A stretch of DNA of 18,248 nt. Source: Syntrophomonas_A sp050258735 (GTDB lineage Bacteria > Bacillota > Syntrophomonadia > Syntrophomonadales > Syntrophomonadaceae). Position numbers and translations under genes: made by a program. Shown piece by piece: positions 1 through 6,504 of this stretch. The notes under the pieces are model-generated. The model searched no databases and was not told the DNA's origin. It saw only the letters and a list, made by a program, of their open reading frames with translations. The stretch is taken from positions 1 to 18,248 of the forward strand of contig JBLMZJ010000015.1 of NCBI GenBank assembly GCA_050258735.1, written 5' to 3'. How positions within the stretch are numbered: position 1 is the first letter of the stretch; each line of letters opens with the position of its first letter.

Positions 1-631
1 TGCCGATGATGGACTGGAAATCACGGACGATCATGGGATAGGGATGCGGCCCTACCACCGAGCCGATACACATATGCGAGTACTCGAAGCTGGCGATAAA
101 GTCACGGAAGGCTTCATTGGTCGCATCCTTCAATGTTTCGCTGCCTTTTTTTACCTCACACACCTCGGCTCCCAGCATCTTCATGCGGAAAACATTGAGC
201 CGCTGCCTTTCTACATCCTTTGCCCCCATATAGACACTGCATTCCATGCCCAGCACTGCCGCTGCCGTTGCGGTAGCCACCCCATGCTGACCGGCTCCGG
301 TTTCGGCAATAAGTCGTTTTTTACCCATCCGGCGGGCCAGCAGGGCCTGGCCGATGGTGTTGTTGATCTTGTGGGATCCGGTATGGTTGAGGTCCTCACG
401 TTTCAGGTAAATGCGAGCTCCGCCCAATTCGTCACTTAAACCTTTGGCATAATACAGTGGCGACTGACGTCCCACGTAATTCTGCATATAATAATCGAAC
501 TCCTCATGAAATGCCGGATCAGCTTGGAGTTCACGATAAACCTTTTCGATCCCGTCCAGAGCGGGGATCAAGGTCTCCGGAACGAAGCGCCCACCGTATC
601 TGCCAAAATATCCTCTGTTATCAGGATTCAT
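1..631 (-). CDS. trpB: tryptophan synthase beta chain (TrpB), N-terminal half; runs off the left edge
   Basis: TrpB makes L-tryptophan from indole and serine using PLP, in complex with TrpA, in the last step of the pathway. The window holds the first 210 residues, about half of a normal ~400-residue protein. It opens MNPDNRGYFGRYGGRFVPET, a typical TrpB N-terminus. The PLP-binding motif HTGSHKINN is complete, with the Schiff-base lysine at residue 88, and GQALLARRMGKKRLIAETGAGQHGVA follows as expected. The ATG at 629-631 overlaps the end of trpF by 11 nt, so translation is probably coupled. trpA would be expected just beyond the left edge. No defect is visible in the part present. The assignment is firm; only the missing C-terminal half is unknown. 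Confidence 0.97.
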   Translation of the reverse strand, partial: MNPDNRGYFGRYGGRFVPETLIPALDGIEKVYRELQADPAFHEEFDYYMQNYVGRQSPLYYAKGLSDELGGARIYLKREDLNHTGSHKINNTIGQALLARRMGKKRLIAETGAGQHGVATATAAAVLGMECSVYMGAKDVERQRLNVFRMKMLGAEVCEVKKGSETLKDATNEAFRDFIASFEYSHMCIGSVVGPHPYPMIVRDFQSIIG

Positions 632-1256
632 ACCTGTCGGCCTCCCTTACTTGCTTGATAAATTGCTCCATCCGATAGGGGTCTTTGCCCCCGGTCGGGT
701 ACTCTACCCCGCTGGATACGTCTACTGCCAGCGGTTTCATCCTGCCAATGGCCGCGGGCACATTCTCCGGATTCAACCCGCCCGCCAGCATTATTTTTTC
801 ATGATCCCTTAAGGTTCCCAGCCACTCCCAGTTGAAGCTGTGCCCGGTGCCTCCGCGGATCTCGGTCAGACTGTGTGTGTCAAAACCATATGCCCACGGA
901 CGCCATCGTTTTATATCATTTTCATCTGCCGGTCCGGTGAGGCTGAAGACCTTGATAGCCGGCACCGGCAATTCGTCCAGATATTCGGGCGGTTCCTCCC
1001 CGTGCAGTTGGACCATGTCCAGGGAACAATACCGGACTATATCCAAAACCTTCTCCAGATCTTCATTGACAAAAACCCCGATCTTGGCGATGCCTCCGCC
1101 CAGAGAGGCATTGATGATTGCTGCCGTATCCAGGTCTATCCGGCGGCGGGAGGGAGCAAAAACCTCCCCAATGGCCCAGGCACCAAGGCGCTGAGCCGTC
1201 ACAGCCTCTTCGAGGCGGGTTATGCCGCAAAACTTGACCAGTGTCACTCCTGACAC
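621..1256 (-). CDS. trpF: phosphoribosylanthranilate isomerase (TrpF)
   Basis: TrpF performs the Amadori rearrangement of phosphoribosylanthranilate to CdRP, step 3 of tryptophan synthesis, in the cytoplasm. The 211-residue TIM barrel has the usual length. VKFCGITR near the N-terminus carries the catalytic cysteine (C10), and GFDTHS carries the general acid (D126). The phosphate-binding loops are present as GGTGHSFNW, LAGGLNPENV and VDVSSGVE. One small oddity is GEVFAPSRRRID, where most family members have GF(V/I)F..SPR. The ATG at 1256 overlaps the trpC 3' end by 13 nt and the stop overlaps trpB by 11 nt, so it sits in a tightly coupled operon. Assignment is by motifs and context. Confidence 0.96.
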   Translation of the reverse strand: MSGVTLVKFCGITRLEEAVTAQRLGAWAIGEVFAPSRRRIDLDTAAIINASLGGGIAKIGVFVNEDLEKVLDIVRYCSLDMVQLHGEEPPEYLDELPVPAIKVFSLTGPADENDIKRWRPWAYGFDTHSLTEIRGGTGHSFNWEWLGTLRDHEKIMLAGGLNPENVPAAIGRMKPLAVDVSSGVEYPTGGKDPYRMEQFIKQVREADRYES

Positions 1257-2032
1257 CTCCCTGTCGCATACAGGATCTGCCGCAGCTTCAAACCGGGATC
1301 CGGGGCCGATACCAAAGCCTCTCCGATCAGGGCGGCGTGGAAACCAGCATTTTGCAGGTTTCTTAGATCAGTATGGTCACGGATACCGCTCTCACTGACC
1401 CGGACTACGCCTTCCGGCATGTCATCGACGAGCTGCAAACTGTTCACAAGACTAATCGTGAAATCCTTAAGATTACGGTTGTTGATGCCGACCAATTGCA
1501 CCGGCAGATCACGAGATATGTGTAATTCGTCCCGGTCATGCACTTCCAGCAGAATATAAAGTCCCAACTGGTCAGCCTTTTCACTCAAACTTAACAAACT
1601 GGCATAATCGTGCATGGCTGCAATGAGCAGGATGATATCGGCCCCCAATAGAACCGATTCATACAATTGAACAGCATCCAGGATAAAATCCTTGCGCAAT
1701 ACCGGTAAGTCAACTGCTGATTTTACTTGAGTCAGATAATCCCTGTCCCCCTGGAAGAAATCTTGATCGGTTATGACCGATACAGCACCGGCACCGTTTC
1801 GCTGATAGCTCTTAGCCAGGCTGACCGGTTCAAAATCGGCACACAACACTCCTTTGACCGGCGAAGCCTTCTTCACCTCGGCAATGACCGCAATATTCCC
1901 ATCTGTCCGGCATAAGAAGGGGCGAGGATCGATCACGTCGCGCGGTTTTACCTCGGATATATCCATACTGATCTTCAATTCTTCTATTTCCCTGCGTTTA
2001 GCCGCCGCTATCCGTTCCAACAAAAGTATCAC
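1244..2032 (-). CDS. trpC: indole-3-glycerol phosphate synthase (TrpC)
   Basis: TrpC closes the indole ring by converting CdRP to indole-3-glycerol phosphate. The 262-residue barrel has normal family length. Visible hallmarks are IAEVKKASPVKG (catalytic E51 and K54), VLRKDFI (K114), GINNRNLKDF, VSESGI and the GEALV phosphate site. The longest reading starts at GTG 2032. TTG codons in the same frame at 2023 and 2020 are also possible starts, because an AGGGTG stretch lies 6-9 nt ahead of them while nothing well placed precedes the GTG. The gene begins 26 nt after trpD and overlaps trpF, consistent with one transcript. Confidence 0.95.
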   Translation of the reverse strand: MILLLERIAAAKRREIEELKISMDISEVKPRDVIDPRPFLCRTDGNIAVIAEVKKASPVKGVLCADFEPVSLAKSYQRNGAGAVSVITDQDFFQGDRDYLTQVKSAVDLPVLRKDFILDAVQLYESVLLGADIILLIAAMHDYASLLSLSEKADQLGLYILLEVHDRDELHISRDLPVQLVGINNRNLKDFTISLVNSLQLVDDMPEGVVRVSESGIRDHTDLRNLQNAGFHAALIGEALVSAPDPGLKLRQILYATGRCQE

Positions 2033-2058
2033 CCTATCATTGGTAATGAAATATCAAC

Positions 2059-3081
2059 CTAATTGACTAAAACCTTATCCCGGCTGTAGCTGATCATGTT
2101 GCGCAGTGTCAGATCGGATTTGCCGGAATCGATTGCCTCGGCAGCTACAACCATACCATCCTTGATACCTTCAGCCCTTCCTGCCGCCATGATGGCAGCA
2201 GCCGCATTAAGCAGCACCGCCTGCCGGTATGGCCCGGTTTCACCGTTTAAGACCCCTTCCAGGATACGGGCATTCATCTCGCGGCCTCCGCCTTTTATGG
2301 TTTCCAGCGGGTATAACTCCAGCCCTAGTTCCAGCGGATCCAGACGGTACTGCTGGCTCCCCAGCGGACTGGCGTCATAGATCTCGGTAATACCGGCCGG
2401 ATTGATTTCATCCATTCCATTTTCACCATGTACCACCAGGGCTCGTTTGCGTCCCAGGCTGGTCAGGGTAGTGGCGATCGCCTCCTGTAGATGAGGATCG
2501 AATATCCCCATCACCTGGTAGCTCAAGCGGCAGGGGTTGATCAATGGCCCCAGGAAATTGAATATGGTAGTCACCCCCAGTGATCGCCGCAGCGGGCCGA
2601 CTGCCTTCATGATAGGATGATAATGAGGAGCAAATAGGAAGGTTATCCCGACCTTATCCAACATTCTGCGAGCCTCGTCCGGGGTCAATTCGATGTTGAC
2701 ACCCAGGGCCTCCAGTACGTCGGCACTGCCAACGCTGCCGGTAACCGCACGGTTGCCATGTTTGGCCACCGGCACCCCACAGCTGGCCACAACTATAGCA
2801 GCAGCTGTAGAAATATTGAAGGTCCCTAGTCCGTCGCCGCCGGTCCCGCAGGTATCCAATAATTCTGAATCGCTGTCCACCGTCACGGCCTCCTCGTATA
2901 ATGCCTGAACAAAGCCGGAAAGCTCAGTTGCCCTTTCCTTGCGGGTGCGCATGGCGGTAAGGAAAGCCGCTGCTTTAACCTCCGGTATATTGTCATGGAG
3001 CAGCATACGGGCCGTCTCGTAAGCTTCATTCTAGCTTAATGGTTCTCCCCCCACCACAGTTTTCAGATAATGATCAAACAT
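2059..3081 (-). CDS. trpD: anthranilate phosphoribosyltransferase (TrpD) with an in-frame TAG at codon 17
   Basis: TrpD joins PRPP to anthranilate, the second step of tryptophan synthesis. Read from ATG 3081 the frame gives 340 residues, the family norm, with an ideal AAAGGAG at 3090-3096. Codon 17 (3031-3033) is TAG. The sequence reads MFDHYLKTVVGGEPLS, stop, NEAYETARMLLHD, and both sides fit the TrpD N-terminus. After the TAG the frame is uninterrupted from ATG 3006 to the stop at 2059 (315 residues). The PRPP loop GTGGDG is at full-frame residues 79-84, and KHGNRAVTGSVGSADVLEALG and the 'AAAIMAAG' region are intact. ATG 3006 has only a weak SD-like sequence. Readings: CAG-to-TAG nonsense mutation, sequencing error, suppression, or reinitiation at 3006 giving a protein short by 25 residues. 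Family identity is certain; functional state is not. Confidence 0.9.
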
Positions 3082-3115
3082 GATAAAGTCTCCTTTCCCC
3101 GACATAAAATCTGAT

Positions 3116-3150
3116 CAATGGTCGCAGCAATACAGAAACGACCAGCATTG
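3116..3150 (-). other. stem-loop just upstream of the trpD ribosome binding site
   Basis: On the minus strand CAAT-GGTCG pairs with CGACC-ATTG (9 bp with a 3-nt bulge), about 20 nt before the trpD Shine-Dalgarno. It has no T-tract, so it is not a terminator. It may be a translational control hairpin or chance; nothing else supports a function. Confidence 0.35.
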
Positions 3151-3355
3151 TCTCTAAATATCGTTCAATTGGAAAAATGAAAAAGTCAGCATTAAGACGG
3201 CTAACTGCGCCATCGACGCAGTCCCTGGTTGGAAGCGGTAGTATTGCAGTATGATTGAGAAGTTCCGGGCATAGAAAAGCAACAGGAAACTTGCCCTGCA
3301 CAGAAGGAGAATGGGGTTTCCACACCTTGCGGACCCTTTTGTCTTATATAAATTG
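3151..3355. other. unassigned leader DNA between the trp attenuator and trpD
   Basis: This stretch has overlapping short open frames on the minus strand, none with recognisable homology, a good start or Trp codons placed as in a leader peptide. A short stem (ACTGCG/CGCAGT, 3204-3222) is the only clear structure. TRAP-type leaders normally run straight into trpE, so this could be a scar from loss or relocation of trpE/trpG, but no trpE or trpG motif survives that I can see. Confidence 0.4.
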
Positions 3356-3383
3356 AAAAACCAGCACACGACAATGTGCTGGT
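3352..3383 (-). terminator. intrinsic terminator in the trp leader (attenuator)
   Basis: On the minus strand a perfect 9-bp stem ACCAGCACA/TGTGCTGGT (arms 3375-3383 and 3360-3368, 6-nt loop) ends in a run of T residues. It lies about 80 nt after the predicted trp transcription start and some 280 nt before trpD. That position makes it an attenuator rather than a terminator of trpD. Its 5' arm is also the 3' arm of the predicted antiterminator (3373-3408), so the two folds exclude each other. Confidence 0.85.
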
Positions 3384-3408
3384 CAGAAATGACTTCAACC
3401 TGCTCATC
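3373..3408 (-). promoter_or_regulatory. predicted antiterminator hairpin of the trp leader
   Basis: On the minus strand the arm GAUGAGCAGGUU (3408-3397) can pair with GACCAGCACAUU (3384-3373). This gives ten base pairs, two of them G-U wobbles, with two A-A mismatches and a 12-nt loop. It contains the last GAG triplet of the TRAP-like site (3405-3403) and the whole 5' arm of the terminator. A protein bound to the triplets would block this fold and release the terminator, as TRAP does in Bacillus. Hand-folded; no energy calculation was done. Confidence 0.6.
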
Positions 3409-3444
3409 TCGTCTCGTTCTCCTCTACTCGTCTATACTCGTCTC
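3403..3444 (-). promoter_or_regulatory. TRAP-like (GAG/UAG)n RNA-binding site in the trp leader
   Basis: In the transcript nine (G/U)AG triplets begin at 3444, 3439, 3434 (UAG), 3429, 3424, 3421, 3415, 3410 and 3405. Six of the eight gaps are 2 nt, one is 3 nt and one is 0 nt. Known TRAP (MtrB) targets are about eleven GAG/UAG triplets separated by 2-3 nt, placed ahead of a trp terminator. The position here, about 20 nt after the predicted start and directly before the attenuator, matches. mtrB itself is not in the window. Confidence 0.7.
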
Positions 3445-3468
3445 GTCATATGGAATTGTCTGTTATAA

Positions 3469-3496
3469 ATTTAACTGGCAGCTTTGTTTTTGTCAA
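3469..3496 (-). promoter_or_regulatory. sigma-A type promoter of the trp operon
   Basis: On the minus strand a perfect -35 TTGACA (3491-3496) is followed after 16 nt by TTAAAT (3469-3474, 4 of 6 matches to TATAAT). Transcription would start near 3462, leaving a leader of about 380 nt before trpD. It lies 40-65 nt beyond the methyltransferase stop codon, so the trp operon has its own promoter. Confidence 0.65.
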
Positions 3497-3535
3497 TAAC
3501 CAATTTTCCAGAAACCGTCCCCAATGCCTCTGTTT

Positions 3536-4432
3536 CTAGATATATTTAAAGCGAAAGGGCATGTCGCGTTTAATGGCCCGTTTTATATTATGGATTGCCA
3601 CTCGGCTGTCTTCGTGGGTCTGGGGGCTGATGATCATGCTAAAGGCCCAACAAAGACCGATCCATGGCATGATCCTGGTCATAAAGGGCTCACCGGCGGG
3701 ATAGCGCAGATGCACCATAGGGTGCAGGCCGGCATCTTTTAGCTGCCCGGCCAGTTTTAAGTCATTTATCCCGGTAAAGGTCTGGTATTCCGCCAGATCA
3801 AAATCCTCGTCTTCGTTTTTGCTCCGCTTTGGACTAAACATCCGCTTCAGCTTCATCTTTTTTACATCTGAATTGCTGAGCATGAATTCGAAAAATTTAT
3901 ATCGCCTGGACTTGGTCAGAGTGGTAGGGTCTGCTATGGTAACGATCAGGCCCTGTTCGGAAAGACTACTGGCCGCAGCCTGGAGCAGCTTTATAGGATC
4001 CTTGAAATGATGGACTGCCGAAGAAAATACGATGAGATCGTACTTTTGCCCCTGCTCCAGGAAGGAGAAGGCATCCCCCAGGACCACTTCCACACCCTCT
4101 ATCTTTTGTTTTTCGATGCGGTTCCGCGCAATGTCCAGCATCTTGTCGGAACAATCGACCAGGGTAGCCTGGCAGGCCGGGTCACACCCCTTTAATACAA
4201 AAGCTGCCTTTCCCGCACCTCCGCACATATCCACGGCGCGGACCGGCCGCTCCAGTTTGTCAGCCAGATGTTCCAGCACCGCTTTGAAAATTATCTCGTA
4301 TTCTATGTAGGAATAGCGCGGTTCCTCAAAGTCCTGATAGAAGCTGATGATGTGATCCTGATCGTATTTTTCGATATTGGCCTGCAGGATATCATCTTCC
4401 GAATAGTCCGTCCATCGTTTCGGCTTTTCCAT
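3536..4432 (-). CDS. class I SAM-dependent methyltransferase, substrate unknown
   Basis: A 298-residue cytoplasmic protein with a Rossmann-type SAM-binding core. Motif I is VDMCGGAGK (67-75), the ribose-binding acidic residue is D93 in LVDCSDKML, then GDAFSFL (D120), and YDLIVFSSAVHHF (131-143) is the post-core 'VHHF' signature common in small-molecule and quinone-type methyltransferases. The remaining ~150 residues are not a domain I can name and include a basic stretch (KKMKLKRMFSPKRSKNEDED). I chose ATG 4432 because GGAGGAG lies 5 nt upstream; an ATG at 4444 in the same frame overlaps that Shine-Dalgarno. It is transcribed away from the dacF-like gene and is followed directly by the trp promoter. 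Fold assignment is secure, substrate not. Confidence 0.85.
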   Translation of the reverse strand: MEKPKRWTDYSEDDILQANIEKYDQDHIISFYQDFEEPRYSYIEYEIIFKAVLEHLADKLERPVRAVDMCGGAGKAAFVLKGCDPACQATLVDCSDKMLDIARNRIEKQKIEGVEVVLGDAFSFLEQGQKYDLIVFSSAVHHFKDPIKLLQAAASSLSEQGLIVTIADPTTLTKSRRYKFFEFMLSNSDVKKMKLKRMFSPKRSKNEDEDFDLAEYQTFTGINDLKLAGQLKDAGLHPMVHLRYPAGEPFMTRIMPWIGLCWAFSMIISPQTHEDSRVAIHNIKRAIKRDMPFRFKYI

Positions 4433-4633
4433 ATTCTCCTCCATGTCGTTGAATTAACTACCTGTTGGCTATATTAATACGTTTAGTGTCGTAGTTTCTC
4501 CTGCTTGGGTCAAAAATTATTAGAATGAAACAGAAACTGGCATTTTGGCGCGATACTTTCCCGATGCAAGAAAACAGCGGGAGTGTTAAAATAAGCAGGA
4601 TGTGGTTACGGCCAGAACGGGAAGGAAGCGCTT

Positions 4634-5710
4634 ATGCTCAAGAACAAAGGGATGGCGATCATGCTGATCACCCTGCTGCTGTCAGTCAGCAGGCCAATAC
4701 TGGCTGCCGATACATCCGGCGGCAATACCGGAACAGGCCAATCTTCTCACCTATCTATCGAAGCACAGGCAGCTATCGTTATGGATCAGGCAGGACACAT
4801 ACTTTACAAGAAAAACGAGCAGATCAGGATGTATCCGGCCAGTACCACCAAGATACTTACGGCCTTGCTGGCGGTCGAAAACTGCGATTTAAACGAGACA
4901 GTAACCGTTGGGCCGGAGATCAGCATGATTCCGATCACCTCCGGCCGGTGCGGTCTTGAGCAGGGAGAGTCTATCACCATGCGGGATATGCTTTATGGTA
5001 TGCTGCTGCGTTCGGGTAATGATGCTGCCGCAGCCATTGCTGTCTTTATAGCCCGGAGAGCCAATCCGGACATTACTATGAATGAGCAGGAGGCCCTGGG
5101 CGAATTCAGCTGGATGATGAATCAACGTGCGCAGGAGCTGGGGGCCAAAGATTCTCATTTCGTCAATCCCCATGGGCTGCATGAACCTGAACACTATTCC
5201 ACGGCGCGAGACCTGGCCCTCATCGCCATAACAGCTATGCAAGACCCCTTCTTGAAAGAAGTAGTAGCCACACCTTCGTATTCACCGGCCGGCAGGACCG
5301 ATAAGGCCACCGGTCAGGCATTGGTCTGGATCAATACCAATAAACTGCTGGATAAACAGAGTCCCTTTTATATGGCATATGCCACCGGGATCAAGACCGG
5401 TCATACCGAGGAGGCCGGTTACTGCTTGGTATCATCAGCTCGCAGCAGTCATGGTCAGGTTTATGCAATTGTGCTCAACTCCACTCAGAATGGAGTATGG
5501 AAAGATTCCGCTCAATTGTTGGATTACGGATTGGCCCATTCCCAACCGATCAATGAGGAACAAGAAAGCCCGGCTAAAAAAGCCAAACTCCCTACCCCCA
5601 CTCTGCCCAAATGGACCTATTTGCTCATGTTTGCCAGCGGGGTTGCATTACTGGTTTTCGTCGGAATGGGTTTTTCCCGGTTGGCCTCTAAAAACAGCTC
5701 CCAACCTTAA
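4634..5710 (+). CDS. D-alanyl-D-alanine carboxypeptidase (DacF/penicillin-binding protein 5 type, peptidase S11)
   Basis: This 358-residue protein trims the terminal D-Ala from peptidoglycan pentapeptides outside the membrane. It has an N-terminal signal sequence (residues 1-25, cleavage near ILAAD). All three penicillin-binding motifs are present: SxxK as S70-T-T-K73 (catalytic serine S70), SxN as S127-G-N129, and KTG at 254-256. A C-terminal helix near 329-349 (LLMFASGVALLVFVGMGF) followed by a short basic tail probably anchors it to the membrane. GGAAGGAAG precedes ATG 4634. The usual beta-rich second domain of PBP5 seems absent, as in some shorter dac proteins. It is divergent from the methyltransferase and its stop abuts that of the DUF1836 gene. 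dacF or dacB cannot be decided from sequence alone. Confidence 0.92.
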   Translation: MLKNKGMAIMLITLLLSVSRPILAADTSGGNTGTGQSSHLSIEAQAAIVMDQAGHILYKKNEQIRMYPASTTKILTALLAVENCDLNETVTVGPEISMIPITSGRCGLEQGESITMRDMLYGMLLRSGNDAAAAIAVFIARRANPDITMNEQEALGEFSWMMNQRAQELGAKDSHFVNPHGLHEPEHYSTARDLALIAITAMQDPFLKEVVATPSYSPAGRTDKATGQALVWINTNKLLDKQSPFYMAYATGIKTGHTEEAGYCLVSSARSSHGQVYAIVLNSTQNGVWKDSAQLLDYGLAHSQPINEEQESPAKKAKLPTPTLPKWTYLLMFASGVALLVFVGMGFSRLASKNSSQP

Positions 5711-6337
5711 TCATGACTTGGTCTTATGGGGAACCTCTTTCTTGAAATGTTCATCTATTATCTTCTCCGCCAGGCGTTTCTGCAAAGCAGCCTGGGATAC
5801 CAGGAACATGACCATAAGGAACCACTCTACCTGTTCCAGATCTCCGCATCCCATATCCGCCGTCATCTTCTGTATGCTTTCCATTTTATCGGCACACACG
5901 GAATTAAAATCAGTTGAGTGATCACGATTTATTGCCTGCGTCAGGCTATATATCTGGTCAACTGAAGCAGCGATACTGCTGGCGCTGTATCCGGTTTTAC
6001 CCTCACCCGGGTTTAGGAGCGGGCCGAATAACATAGAAATATCATTAATGGATAGAATATGCTTGGAACTGTATACCAGGATCAACAGGGCAATATGCTC
6101 GCGGCTGTACTTTTTCTTGCTGGGAGGCATGAGAAGACCGGCCTTGGTATAGTTATTGATCATGGTCTTGGTCAATAATTTATCCTTTTCATGCCGTTTC
6201 AGATGGGCCAATTTCTTATCGATAAAGGCGTTGACCTGGTCAACATAAAGATCGATATCAGGTATGTCGTTAAGAGGGACCTCCTCAAACAATAAGACCT
6301 CATCGATGATCTTGCTCAGTTCGCTGTGATTGAACAT
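5711..6337 (-). CDS. DUF1836 protein, putative winged-helix transcriptional regulator
   Basis: A 208-residue soluble protein with the Firmicutes DUF1836 pattern. LLTKTMINNYTKAGLL(M)PPSKKKYSREHIALLILVYSSKHILSINDI (54-100) resembles a MerR-like helix-turn-helix: a recognition helix, a basic wing (KKKYSREH) and a hydrophobic helix. The C-terminal half looks helical and has no enzyme motif. The start is ATG 6337, preceded by GGAGG at 7 nt; a longer frame to 6400 has no ribosome binding site. Its TGA (5711-5713) directly abuts the TAA of the carboxypeptidase (5708-5710) with no spacer. It is divergent from the radical SAM gene and could regulate it, which is only inference. DUF1836 function is not established as far as I know. 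Confidence 0.82.
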   Translation of the reverse strand: MFNHSELSKIIDEVLLFEEVPLNDIPDIDLYVDQVNAFIDKKLAHLKRHEKDKLLTKTMINNYTKAGLLMPPSKKKYSREHIALLILVYSSKHILSINDISMLFGPLLNPGEGKTGYSASSIAASVDQIYSLTQAINRDHSTDFNSVCADKMESIQKMTADMGCGDLEQVEWFLMVMFLVSQAALQKRLAEKIIDEHFKKEVPHKTKS

Positions 6338-6504
6338 ATTGATGCCTCCGTTTCTTAGGTTCTTATAAAAGATTAAAACAAAAAAATATAGGTATTGCAA
6401 TTGATAAACTCATGTAATAGTATTGTATTATACTTAACATAGTTTTAAAAACTACGTGTCGCTTTTTGGTATAAAGCGGTTATTGGAAGGGAGCCGGTAT
6501 AGAA
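6338..6504. promoter_or_regulatory. AT-rich divergent promoter region between the DUF1836 and radical SAM genes
   Basis: An AT-rich stretch holding a perfect TATAAT on the minus strand (within 6424-6434), TATTAT/TATACT-like hexamers on the plus strand, and a short symmetrical element AGTTTTAAAAACT near 6441-6453. No -35 box is convincing for either gene, so exact promoters are not called. GGAAGGGAG lies ahead of the radical SAM ATG. Confidence 0.4.

Noticed and set aside
44..439. Plus-strand open frames of 60-145 codons opposite trpB, trpF, trpC and trpD
   Set aside because: They lie antisense to strongly recognised genes, lack good ribosome binding sites and resemble no family.
3154..3407. 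Minus-strand open frames starting near the attenuator, considered as a trp leader peptide
   Set aside because: No cluster of Trp codons, and the frames run far past the terminator; the triplet array explains the region better.
3082..3462. T-box riboswitch for tRNA-Trp in the trp leader
   Set aside because: The conserved AGGGTGGNACCGCG antiterminator sequence is absent; AAGGGTCCGCAAGG near 3330 is only a weak resemblance.
3510..3530. Possible dispersed REP-like repeat (GGGGACGGTTTC on the minus strand)
   Set aside because: It resembles motifs that recur in some anaerobe genomes, but there is one copy here and no second copy in the window to test it.
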